From contig JBAIZL010000003.1 in NCBI GenBank assembly GCA_036971475.1, forward strand, positions 52,361,842 to 52,425,841: a stretch of DNA of 64,000 nucleotides, written 5' to 3'. The DNA comes from Prosapia bicincta (Eukaryota; Arthropoda; Insecta; Hemiptera; Cercopidae). Each line of letters starts with the position of its first letter. Position 1 is the first letter of the stretch. Below are positions 54,848-64,000 of the stretch, in pieces. The notes beneath the pieces were generated by a model, which was not told where the DNA came from, made no database searches, and saw only the letters and a program-made list of their open reading frames with translations. Made by a program: the position numbers and the translations under genes.

Positions 54848-56650
54848 TAAATACGAACAAATCCCAGACCCAACTAACAAATACCTTATTACAATAAAAA
54901 ACTTAATAGTCACTCACCGTAACACACTAAACTATAACAATAAATTAAAATACCACACAAGATTATACCCATTTAAACCATGCGCACCCATATTATCAGG
55001 GATACCTAAAATCCATAAACCAAACACACCATTTAGACCACTAATAAATTTCACAACAGCACCATCTTACATAATCGCAAAAATCCTAGACAAAATCCTA
55101 AGGGCTAAAATACACATCAACAACACATATAATATAAAAAATGGATACGAATTAATTAATAAAATAAAAACGATAAAAACAAACAGCAACACAAAAATAA
55201 TAAGTTATGACATAACTAACATGTACCCTAGTATCCCAATAGAAGAAACCATAGAAATAATAAAAAACAAACTGATACACAATAACGAACAAAGAAACAT
55301 AATAGATAGTATCATTACGTTAACCAAACACATATGTAACCAAAATTACTTCCAATTTAACAATAAATATTATAAACAAACAACAGGACTCCCCATGGGT
55401 TCACCCATTTCATCTGTCATGTCAGAAATATATTTACAACATTTTGAACAAATAATAATTAAACCTATAATAAACACACACAATATCTTACTATGGACAA
55501 GATATGTAGACGATATACTTGTAATATACCAACCTACCATTCACAACGAACACCTCATAATATTAAACAAACTAAATACATACAACGAAAACATACAATT
55601 CACCGTTGAAACAGAAATAAATAGAACAATCAACTTCCTCGACATTACTTTAAATATAAATGATAATAAAATAGAAACTACAGTATACAGGAAACCAACT
55701 TCCAACAACACCACAATACACTACAAATCTAACCACCCCTGGACACACAAAATTAACACTTACAGTAACATGATAAATAAAGCAATAAAATACACACAGG
55801 ATAACAAACAAAAATTAAATGAAGAATTAGATAACATTACAAAAATAGCAATAGAAAATGGATACAACAAACACATTATAAAAAATATATACAATAAATT
55901 CACAAAAAAACCTAACCTCAACACAACACTACAACCGGAACACGAAAACAATAAAAATAAAAAAATCTACCTAAAATATAAATATACCAATAACAAAATA
56001 GAAAAAATAACAAATATATACAACAAAGAATACTACACTCCAACTTACAAACCAAACAACAAAATAATAAAATATCTTAGTAACAAAAACCACATAACAA
56101 ATTCAGAAAATCATAACCTATCAGGAATCTACAAAATCACTTGCAACAACTGTAACGCTTTTTACATAGGAAAAACATCCAGAACGTTTAAAATAAGATT
56201 TGAAGAACATTATAGAGCATTCAAAAATAAAAATTCTAAAGTATCAAATGTTGCAGCACACCTAATTTCCCATAAACACGAAATTACAAATTACGAAAAT
56301 AACCTAACCATACTGGAAATAAATAACAACCCAATAGAACTAAACTCACTAGAAAAATACCACATTTATAAAAATATACACAACAACTTAATGAATTTAC
56401 AAACAACATATACAGAAGACATACTATACAGAAACCTCATACACACAGATCAAGAAATAGTGCGCGTAACTTCTACAAACACCGGCTCCACGGACGTAGC
56501 ATCCACAGCAGAGAACAATCAGTGATTCGACAATGGTCAACGACCGAAAGGTACCTCATCACTCAAGGTAAAATTATTGCACTTAATGGTGGATAAAATT
56601 ACTCAAAATTAGTGATTTATTAGTTTCATAAAGTCAGTGCAACGGAAAAA
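54740..56650 (+). mobile_element. Penelope-like copy 6 (plus), 5'-truncated on inverted pLTR
   Basis: Exact structural repeat of copy 4, with the same pLTR/RT switch at 54847 and the same AT-centred end. Confidence 0.9.
54813..56525 (+). CDS. Penelope-like RT/GIY-YIG protein, N-truncated (570 aa)
   Basis: As far as can be read, the protein is identical to that of 50114-51826, including the pLTR-derived start MMRYLSVVDHT. This fits a recent 4.7-kb duplication rather than an independent insertion. Open frame with YVDD and GIY-YIG intact; N-terminal domain missing. Confidence 0.8.
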   Translation: MMRYLSVVDHTNKYEQIPDPTNKYLITIKNLIVTHRNTLNYNNKLKYHTRLYPFKPCAPILSGIPKIHKPNTPFRPLINFTTAPSYIIAKILDKILRAKIHINNTYNIKNGYELINKIKTIKTNSNTKIISYDITNMYPSIPIEETIEIIKNKLIHNNEQRNIIDSIITLTKHICNQNYFQFNNKYYKQTTGLPMGSPISSVMSEIYLQHFEQIIIKPIINTHNILLWTRYVDDILVIYQPTIHNEHLIILNKLNTYNENIQFTVETEINRTINFLDITLNINDNKIETTVYRKPTSNNTTIHYKSNHPWTHKINTYSNMINKAIKYTQDNKQKLNEELDNITKIAIENGYNKHIIKNIYNKFTKKPNLNTTLQPEHENNKNKKIYLKYKYTNNKIEKITNIYNKEYYTPTYKPNNKIIKYLSNKNHITNSENHNLSGIYKITCNNCNAFYIGKTSRTFKIRFEEHYRAFKNKNSKVSNVAAHLISHKHEITNYENNLTILEINNNPIELNSLEKYHIYKNIHNNLMNLQTTYTEDILYRNLIHTDQEIVRVTSTNTGSTDVASTAENNQ

Positions 56651-56743
56651 CAATGGATAATTTTAAATATCTAGAATATATATATATATATATATATTCC
56701 TGATATTTAATATTATCCATTGTTTTTCCGTTGCACTGACTTT

Positions 56744-59198
56744 ATGAAGTTAATAAATTACCAATTTTGAGTAATTTTATCCACCATTAAGTGCAATAAT
56801 TTTACCTTGAGTGATGAGGCACCTTTCGGTCTTTGACCATTGTCGAATCACTGATTGTTCTCTGCTGTGGATGCTATGTCCGTGAAGCCGGTGTTTGTAG
56901 AAGTTACGCGCACTATTTCTTGATCTGTGTGTATGAGGTTTCTGTATAGTATGTCTTCTGTATATGTTGTTTGTAAATTCATTAAGTTGTTGTGTATGTT
57001 TTTATAAATGTGGTATTTTTCTAGTGAGTTTAGTTCTATTGGGTTGTTATTTATTTCCAGTATGGTTAGGTTATTTTCGTAATTTGTAATTTCGTGTTTA
57101 TGGGAAATTAGGTGTGCTGCAACATTTGATACTTTAGAATTTTTATTTTTGAATGCTCTATAATGTTCTTCAAATCTTATTTTAAACGTTCTGGATGTTT
57201 TTCCTATGTAAAAGGCGTTACAGTTGTTGCAAGTGATTTTGTAGATTCCTGATAGGTTATGATTTTCTGAATTTGTTATGTGGTTTTTGTTACTAAGATA
57301 TTTTATTATTTTGTTGTTTGGTTTGTAAGTTGGAGTGTAGTATTCTTTGTTGTATATATTCGTTATTTTTTCTATTTTGTTATTGGTATATTTATATTTT
57401 AGGTAGATTTTTTTATTTTTATTGTTTTCGTGTTCCGGTTGTAGTGTTGTGTTGAGGTTAGGTTTTTTTGTGAATTTATTGTATATATTTTTTATAATGT
57501 GTTTGTTGTATCCATTTTCTATTGCTATTTTTGTAATGTTATCTAATTCTTCATTTAATTTTTGTTTGTTATCCTGTGTGTATTTTATTGCTTTATTTAT
57601 CATGTTACTGTAAGTGTTAATTTTGTGTGTCCAGGGGTGGTTAGATTTGTAGTGTATTGTGGTGTTGTTGGAAGTAGGTTTCCTGTATACTGTAGCTTCT
57701 ATTTTATTATCATTTATATTTAAAGTAATGTCGAGGAAGTTGATTGTTCTATTTATTTCTGTTTCAACGGTGAATTGTATGTTTTCGTTGTATGTATTTA
57801 GTTTGTTTAATATTATGAGGTGTTCGTTGTGAATGGTAGGTTGGTATATTACAAGTATATCGTCTACATATCTTGTCCATAGTAAGATATTGTGTGTGTT
57901 TATTATAGGTTTAATTATTATTTGTTCAAAGTGTTGTAAATATATTTCTGACATGACAGATGAAATGGGTGAACCCATGGGGAGACCTGTTGTTTGTTTA
58001 TAATATTTATTGTTAAATTGGAAGTAATTTTGGTTACATATGTGTTTGGTTAGCGTAATGATACTATCTATTATGTTACTTTTTTCGTTATTGTGTATCA
58101 GTTTGTTTTTTATTATTTCTATGGTTTCTTCTATTGGGATACTAGGGTACATGTTAGTTATGTCATAACTTATTATTTTTGTGTTGCTGTTTGTTTTTAT
58201 CGTTTTTATTTTATTAATTAATTCGTATCCATTTTTTATATTGTATGTGTTGTTGATGTGTATTTTAGACCTTAGGATTTTGTCTAGGATTTTTGCGATT
58301 ATGTAAGATGGTGCTGTTGTGAAATTTATTAGTGGTCTAAATGGTGTGTTTGGTTTATGGATTTTAGGTATCCCTGATAATACGGGTGCGCATGGTTTAA
58401 ATGGGTATAATCTTGTGTGGTATTTTAATTTATTGTTATAGTTTAGGGTGTTACGGTGAGTGACTATTAAGTTTTTTATTGTAATAAGGTATTTGTTAGT
58501 TGGGTCTGGGATTTGTTCGTATTTGTTTTCTTTTATGTAGTTAGTCATTGAATCGATATATTTGGTATTTTCTATTATTACTGGAGTATTTGTTTTATCT
58601 GATTTTAATATTAAGTAATCGTTGTTTTCTAGTTTTTCTCTGAGTTTTATAATTTCTTTTTTATTAATATATTGTTCCGTTTTTTTGTTTTTTTCCGTTT
58701 TTATTAGGTTAATTTTATTATTAATGTTATTTCTTATGTGTTCAGTATTTTGGTGGGTAATTTTGTGGATGTTAGATTCTGTGTCAACTATTAAGTTTTT
58801 TATTATTTGTTTTTTGTTGAAGTTAGGTAGGTTATATTTGAAGGAATTTGTTATTATTATTTTTTCTTTTTCAGTAAATTCTGTTTTAGTTAAGTTTATG
58901 AATTTGTTATTGTTAGAGGTGTGGGTTGGTTCTGGGCTATTTTTTAGGTTATGTTGTTGTTTTGATGAGTGGATTGGTGCTAGGCTATTTTTTAGGCTAA
59001 GTTGTTTTGATAAATTTTCGATTTTTTTGTTTTGTCTGTTAATAGTATTTGTTTTATGTTTTATTATAATTTGTTGTATTTTTTCGTGAATAATAGGTGT
59101 GAGAGTGTCAAAAGTTTTCATTAATTCCAAATTGGTAGTGTATAGTTGTAAATTGATTTGGCTTTTTTTGTGGTAGGCAGCTTTAATGTTTTGTTTAA
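56744..59198 (-). mobile_element. Penelope-like copy 7 (minus), 5'-truncated
   Basis: Equivalent of copy 1, shifted by about 15.8 kb. Ends at the same GTTTTGTTTAAC junction (TTAA at 59195-59198). Confidence 0.9.
56848..59192 (-). CDS. Penelope-like RT/GIY-YIG protein, N-truncated
   Basis: An open frame through RT and GIY-YIG with none of the frame damage seen in copy 1: the T-run near 57488 has six T. The true sequence starts at KQNIKAAYHKKS near 59192; the frame upstream to 59466 (starting MFSSFSLSF) is antisense of copy 8. Lacks about 75 N-terminal residues. Subfamily 2 signature residues; EATVYRKPT, YVDD and FYIGKTSR intact. Confidence 0.85.
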
Positions 59199-61240
59199 CT
59201 AAAACAGAATTTACTGAAAAAGAAAAAATAATAATAACAAATTCCTTCAAATATAACCTACCTAACTTCAACAAAAAACAAATAATAAAAAACTTAATAG
59301 TTGACACAGAATCTAACATCCACAAAATTACCCACCAAAATACTGAACACATAAGAAATAACATTAAAAATAAAATTAACCTAATAAAAACGGAAAAAAA
59401 CAAAAAAACGGAACAATATATTAATAAAAAAGAAATTATAAAACTCAGAGAAAAACTAGAAAACAACGATTACTTAATATTAAAATCAGATAAAACAAAT
59501 ACTCCAGTAATAATAGAAAATACCAAATATATCGATTCAATGACTAACTACATAAAAGAAAACAAATACGAACAAATCCCAGACCCAACTAACAAATACC
59601 TTAATACAATAAAAAACTTAATAGTCACTCACCGTAACACCCTAAACTATAACAATAAATTAAAATACCACACAAGATTATACCCATTTAAACCATGCGC
59701 ACCCGTATTATCAGGGATACCTAAAATCCATAAACCAAACACACCATTTAGACCACTAATAAATTTCACAACAGCACCATCTTACATAATCGCAAAAATC
59801 CTAGACAAAATCCTAAGGTCTAAAATACACATCAACAACACATACAATATAAAAAATGGATACGAATTAATTAATAAAATAAAAACGATAAAAACAAACA
59901 GCAACACAAAAATAATAAGTTATGACATAACTAACATGTACCCTAGTATCCCAATAGAAGAAACCATAGAAATAATAAAAAACAAACTGATACACAATAA
60001 CGAAAAAAGTAACATAATAGATAGTATCATTACGCTAACCAAACACATATGTAACCAAAATTACTTCCAATTTAACAATAAATATTATAAACAAACAACA
60101 GGTCTCCCCATGGGTTCACCCATTTCATCTGTCATGTCAGAAATATATTTACAACACTTTGAACAAATAATAATTAAACCTATAATAAACACACACAATA
60201 TCTTACTATGGACAAGATATGTAGACGATATACTTGTAATATACCAACCTACCATTCACAACGAACACCTCATAATATTAAACAAACTAAATACATACAA
60301 CGAAAACATACAATTCACCGTTGAAACAGAAATAAATAGAACAATCAACTTCCTCGACATTACTTTAAATATAAATGATAATAAAATAGAAGCTACAGTA
60401 TACAGGAAACCTACTTCCAACAACACCACAATACACTACAAATCTAACCACCCCTGGACACACAAAATTAACACTTACAGTAACATGATAAATAAAGCAA
60501 TAAAATACACACAGGATAACAAACAAAAATTAAATGAAGAATTAGATAACATTACAAAAATAGCAATAGAAAATGGATACAACAAACACATTATAAAAAA
60601 TATATACAATAAATTCACAAAAAAACCTAACCTCAACACAACACTACAACCGGAACACGAAAACAATAAAAATAAAAAAATCTACCTAAAATATAAATAT
60701 ACCAATAACAAAATAGAAAAAATAACGAATATATACAACAAAGAATACTACACTCCAACTTACAAACCAAACAACAAAATAATAAAATATCTTAGTAACA
60801 AAAACCACATAACAAATTCAGAAAATCATAACCTATCAGGAATCTACAAAATCACTTGCAACAACTGTAACGCCTTTTACATAGGAAAAACATCCAGAAC
60901 GTTTAAAATAAGATTTGAAGAACATTATAGAGCATTCAAAAATAAAAATTCTAAAGTATCAAATGTTGCAGCACACCTAATTTCCCATAAACACGAAATT
61001 ACAAATTACGAAAATAACCTAACCATACTGGAAATAAATAACAACCCAATAGAACTAAACTCACTAGAAAAATACCACATTTATAAAAACATACACAACA
61101 ACTTAATGAATTTACAAACAACATATACAGAAGACATACTATACAGAAACCTCATACACACAGATCAAGAAATAGTGCGCGTAACTTCTACAAACACCGG
61201 CTTCACGGACATAGCATCCACAGCAGAGAACAATCAGTGA
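59186..61240 (+). CDS. Penelope-like RT/GIY-YIG protein, N-truncated (684 aa)
   Basis: Partner of copy 7 and duplicate of 43388-45442, starting with the same accidental MFCL from the junction. RT (YVDD) and GIY-YIG are complete. Differences from copy 2 include NNIKNKINL for NNINNKINL, KYLNTIKN for KYLITIKN, and EATVYRKPT for ETTVNRKPT. Lacks the first 177 or so residues. Confidence 0.85.
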   Translation: MFCLTKTEFTEKEKIIITNSFKYNLPNFNKKQIIKNLIVDTESNIHKITHQNTEHIRNNIKNKINLIKTEKNKKTEQYINKKEIIKLREKLENNDYLILKSDKTNTPVIIENTKYIDSMTNYIKENKYEQIPDPTNKYLNTIKNLIVTHRNTLNYNNKLKYHTRLYPFKPCAPVLSGIPKIHKPNTPFRPLINFTTAPSYIIAKILDKILRSKIHINNTYNIKNGYELINKIKTIKTNSNTKIISYDITNMYPSIPIEETIEIIKNKLIHNNEKSNIIDSIITLTKHICNQNYFQFNNKYYKQTTGLPMGSPISSVMSEIYLQHFEQIIIKPIINTHNILLWTRYVDDILVIYQPTIHNEHLIILNKLNTYNENIQFTVETEINRTINFLDITLNINDNKIEATVYRKPTSNNTTIHYKSNHPWTHKINTYSNMINKAIKYTQDNKQKLNEELDNITKIAIENGYNKHIIKNIYNKFTKKPNLNTTLQPEHENNKNKKIYLKYKYTNNKIEKITNIYNKEYYTPTYKPNNKIIKYLSNKNHITNSENHNLSGIYKITCNNCNAFYIGKTSRTFKIRFEEHYRAFKNKNSKVSNVAAHLISHKHEITNYENNLTILEINNNPIELNSLEKYHIYKNIHNNLMNLQTTYTEDILYRNLIHTDQEIVRVTSTNTGFTDIASTAENNQ

Positions 61241-61339
61241 TTCGACAATGGTCAAAGACCGAAAGGTGCCTCATCACTCAAGGTAAAATTATTGCACTTA
61301 ATGGTGGATAAAATTACTCAAAATTGGTAATTTATTAAC

Positions 61340-61343
<4 letters not shown>
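59195..61343 (+). mobile_element. Penelope-like copy 8 (plus), 5'-truncated
   Basis: Ends with the pLTR (61241-61340) directly at an (AT)n tract. It closes the array on the right. Confidence 0.9.

Positions 61344-61416
<73 letters not shown>
61344..61416. repeat. (AT)n microsatellite
   Basis: About 72 bp of AT at the right edge of the array. Confidence 0.95.
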
Positions 61417-61418
<2 letters not shown>

Positions 61419-61513
61419 ATATTTTATGTTATCCATTGTTTTTCCGATGCACTGACTTAGCTCCTAGTCTAAAAAATCTATATATGCACTGACTTAGCTC
61501 CTAGTCTAAAAAA

Positions 61514-61569
<56 letters not shown>
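61417..61569. repeat. Penelope/Neptune end fragments and (AT)n
   Basis: Contains TTATCCATTGTTTTTCCG (Penelope start region, inverted), then a duplicated GCACTGACTTAGCTCCTAGT block with AAAAAATCTATATAT, the outer sequence of the palindromes at 40526 and 45640. An AT tract (61518-61569) leads to the hAT end. Confidence 0.75.
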
Positions 61570-61570
<1 letters not shown>

Positions 61571-64000
61571 TGTGGCGGCTCGTGAGTGAAAGTTCTGGGG
61601 GTTCACAATTACCGGAGGTTTGGGAATATTCCATGTTTCAAACAAAATGGGGGCCCTTGGACCTTCCCGGAAAAAATTAAAATATTTAACATTAAGTTAT
61701 TGTTTTTAAACTATTTTGGTACTACAAATTAATAAAACCCAGACACATTCTTTAGGCACAACAGTTTAATTCAAGTTAAGTTAAACATTAGTTACAATTC
61801 AGACAAGTAGCTGAGCCAAATATAATTTCTACTCCCAAATCGCCCACTGCTGAGAGCCGATCTCCGTCCATAGTACTTCTTAAATAGGTTTTTACCCTTT
61901 TTAGGCAGGAAAAGCAGCGTTCGACTTCTGCTGTAGTCATTGAAATTGTAATTAAAACTTTTAATAATTTTACTGTTTCACCAAAACACTCGGCTAAGTT
62001 GTTTTCAAGGAGAAATCCAAGTAAGTGAGTAACTTTCTTTACACTTTTAAAATCTTCCCTTCCGTAGATAATTTGAAGTTCTGTTTTTAATTTGTCCTTC
62101 TCAATAAATGGAAATGACTCTATGGTAGTTTCTAATAGTTTTTCTAGAAACTGATTTTTAAATGTGGCGATATTTGCATTGTCAAACAGGTTTGCTGCTA
62201 CAAGGTGTCCTATAAATTCAAACCTCTCTTTTGTTTGTATGACGATGGCGTCACATACTTCTTTCGCTGCTATATTTATTGTCATACGTGGATTTTCATT
62301 TAAACTAGCTCTTTTAGGTGTGGTTTCTGCTGCTTGTTCTACTTGGATTTCATCTACACTATTTCTTAATGTTTCTATTTCTCCTTTAAAACAAAGATAT
62401 GGATCCTTTTGCCCAAACGGGATCTATATTTCTTTTTTGAAATGAATCATACAAAATCTGGACGTGAGGCATAACTTTAGCAAAAAAATTGAGCCAAAAC
62501 ACAAACTGTGGTTCCAACAGCTTTAACCTCAAACCTTGTGCCTGATTAATTGTGGCAACTTGAACACGGGTTTCTTCAATTTTTTCAAAGCACAAAATTA
62601 AGCTTTCCAAATTTTCGTGAACAGTAAGAACTAATCTGGAATTATAATTCCATCTAGTAGATGAACCCGAAGGAAGCCTGTTCTTCACAATTTCCTCTAA
62701 AATACCAGTCCTTTGAGAGGAATGACAGAAGAAATTGTTTATCTCTTGTAGGTTGGCAAAAAAAATTCTTACTTCTCTGTTTTGTTTAGCAGCTCTCGAC
62801 ATAATTAAGTTAAGTTGATGCGCATAACAGTGCACAAAGTGTGCATTTGTGTACTCCGTTTTCACTCTTGCTTGAACACCTGAGTATTGACCGCTCATGG
62901 TATTAGCACCATCATAACTCTGGGAAATTAACTTTTCCTTATTTTCACCAATCACATCAATTAGAACAGTTTTAATACAAGCAGACAGAGTTTCTGCATT
63001 TGTGTTTGAAGGATTGAGAAATGTCCAAAAGCGTAACACTGGAAGCCCGTTCTTAAGAGCATAACGGAAAACTACAACCATTTGGGCTTTTGTTCAAACA
63101 TCAGTAGTCTCGTCTGCAATTATGGACACATAGTCTGCACTACGAATCTCCTGTAGTATGTTTTGTTGACAAACATAAAACATACACTCTAAAAGATCAT
63201 TTTGTATTTCTATAGAGGTCCCCTTAAATACAGTAGCAGTTTGAAGGTGTTCCTTCAGAATGTTATCAAGGCTAGCAGAAAAATTTACTAAACCCTTGAA
63301 AATTCCAGGGTTTTCAGAGTCTAACTTCTCATCATGACCATGCAGTGCTAGTTCAAATTCACCACAAAATCTAATACAATCGATTACTTTTGACAATACA
63401 TATCTATTTTTTCTAACTTAACCATTTTGCTTTTCAATGTTTTCTCTGAAAGCCTCGATTAGTTGTTGCCTGATTTCTGTTCACCGTGAGAAATAGATTG
63501 TTCGTGTTTTTTAATTTTTTGAGACAAATGTCCCAAATCAGCAACTCCAGTTTTTGTCCAGCTATTGTCTTTACCTTTCGCAAACAAAAGACAAGGAAAA
63601 CAAAGAAACTTGTTCGAACTATTACAACCACAAATCCAAGAATTCCTTTCGTACAACTTATCGTTAAATGACCGGCAATACTCAAGTCCTTTGACTTTTT
63701 GTTTTTGTGATAAATTTAGTACTGGCTTTGGTCTTCCAAGCTCTTTTATTGAGCATTTTTCTTCTATTGTTAATTAATTAAAGTTGTTAATTAATAAGTA
63801 CTGAAGTTATTCATTTTATCTTAAATATTTATCACCACTGCACCACAATTCACAACAACGTAACTCGACACTCAAGGACCAGATAGCACAATGCTTGACC
63901 AACCGCCAACGTGTGTACGACGTGCCAACGCCAAAGGAAGTGGGAGTTGCTTCAGCTGCCGCTTTCGGCTTCCATCGGGTAACTTCGCCAGAGCTCGGCT
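61570..64000 (-). mobile_element. hAT-superfamily transposon, right end outside window
   Basis: The left end begins CTGTGGCGGCTCGTGAGTG, close to the CAGTGGCGGCTCGTG-type ends of ZMYM1-like hAT elements. The transposase lies inside on the minus strand. The matching right end was not found before 64000, so the element probably continues past the window. Confidence 0.75.
61788..63778 (-). pseudogene. hAT transposase (ZMYM1-like: TTF finger, DUF4371, dimerisation)
   Basis: Cut-and-paste transposase remnant. N-terminal region 63778-63459: KELGRPKPVLNLSQKQKVKG, then the TTF-type zinc finger with SWICGCNSSNKFLCFPCLLF and HLSQKIKKHEQSISH. Then DUF4371: ENPGIFKGLVNF and VSIIADETTDV, carrying a catalytic Asp. 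The core has SQSYDGANTMSG and VHCYAHQLNLIMSRAA. The C-terminal dimerisation region has TISMTTAEVERCFSCLKRVK. Damage: a frameshift near 63470, a TAA near 63420, a TGA near 63088 and a frame change near 62400. The N-terminal frame has no ATG; an acceptor-like TTAACAATAG at its start suggests a spliced 5' exon. Confidence 0.9.

Larger units (their letters stand above)
47347..56743. repeat. Two 4699-bp tandem units of inverted Penelope pairs
   Basis: Corresponding landmarks lie 4699 bp apart: minus stop codons at 47450, 52149 and (next pair) 56848; plus frames at 50114 and 54813; pLTR junctions at about 50148 and 54847. Each unit is a minus full-length copy, a pLTR, a plus truncated copy and a short (AT)n-centred inverted junction. 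Confidence 0.95.

Noticed and set aside
40944..61343. Reading the array as a novel host gene cluster
   Set aside because: All frames resolve into RT and GIY-YIG domains of Penelope-like retroelements with pLTRs; no host domain is present.

Overview
The window is AT-rich, intron-bearing animal DNA dominated by transposable elements. The host gene, the spliceosomal introns and the mix of elements (Penelope-like retroelements, pogo/Tigger, piggyBac, hAT and a LINE with RNase H) point to an invertebrate metazoan. A chelicerate such as a horseshoe crab would fit, but that is a guess; the sequence alone does not fix the species.

Only one host gene is recognisable: the 3' end of a CoREST (RCOR) gene on the minus strand. 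Three exons join in phase: 10738-10873 (linker helix and start of SANT2), 7956-8125 (SANT2) and 6975-7100 (C-terminal tail and stop). The N-terminal half (ELM2, SANT1) was not found, so either the upstream exons lie beyond the window or I could not recognise them. The intron after the 136-nt exon starts with a 16-copy, 26-bp minisatellite in which every unit repeats the 5' splice-site sequence GTGAGAG.

Layout. 1-5.2 kb: two pogo/Tigger-type elements (416-2202; 3935-5182). 5.4-10.9 kb: CoREST exons, minisatellites, Penelope long-repeat (pLTR) fragments and a foldback element. 11.5-17.2 kb: an old LINE remnant, an internally deleted Penelope derivative (13540-13965) and a 5'-truncated RNase H LINE with a 15-bp target-site duplication (15577-17189). 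17-25 kb: mostly featureless AT-rich DNA, except for two hammerhead-ribozyme-like motifs near 19.26 and 20.45 kb. 25-40 kb: Tigger-type MITEs, an internally deleted piggyBac (26395-27375), a piggyBac-like MITE (32861-33564), a GIY-YIG foldback (33979-35013), a decayed 2.6-kb Tigger (35263-37823) and a 721-bp MITE. 40.4-61.4 kb: an array of eight Penelope-like copies in alternating orientation, with the remains of a second, Neptune/Poseidon-like family between the first and second pairs. 61.57-64 kb: a decayed hAT transposon running off the window.

The Penelope copies encode reverse transcriptase fused to a GIY-YIG endonuclease. Two minus-strand copies (47450-50023 and 52149-54722) have intact 857-codon frames and could still be active. 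The plus-strand copies are 5'-truncated. The middle of the array repeats with a 4699-bp period, and its two ends are copies of the same head-to-head dimer sharing one junction. Hairpins with hammerhead-type cores recur across the window, which fits the known association of Penelope-like elements with these ribozymes.
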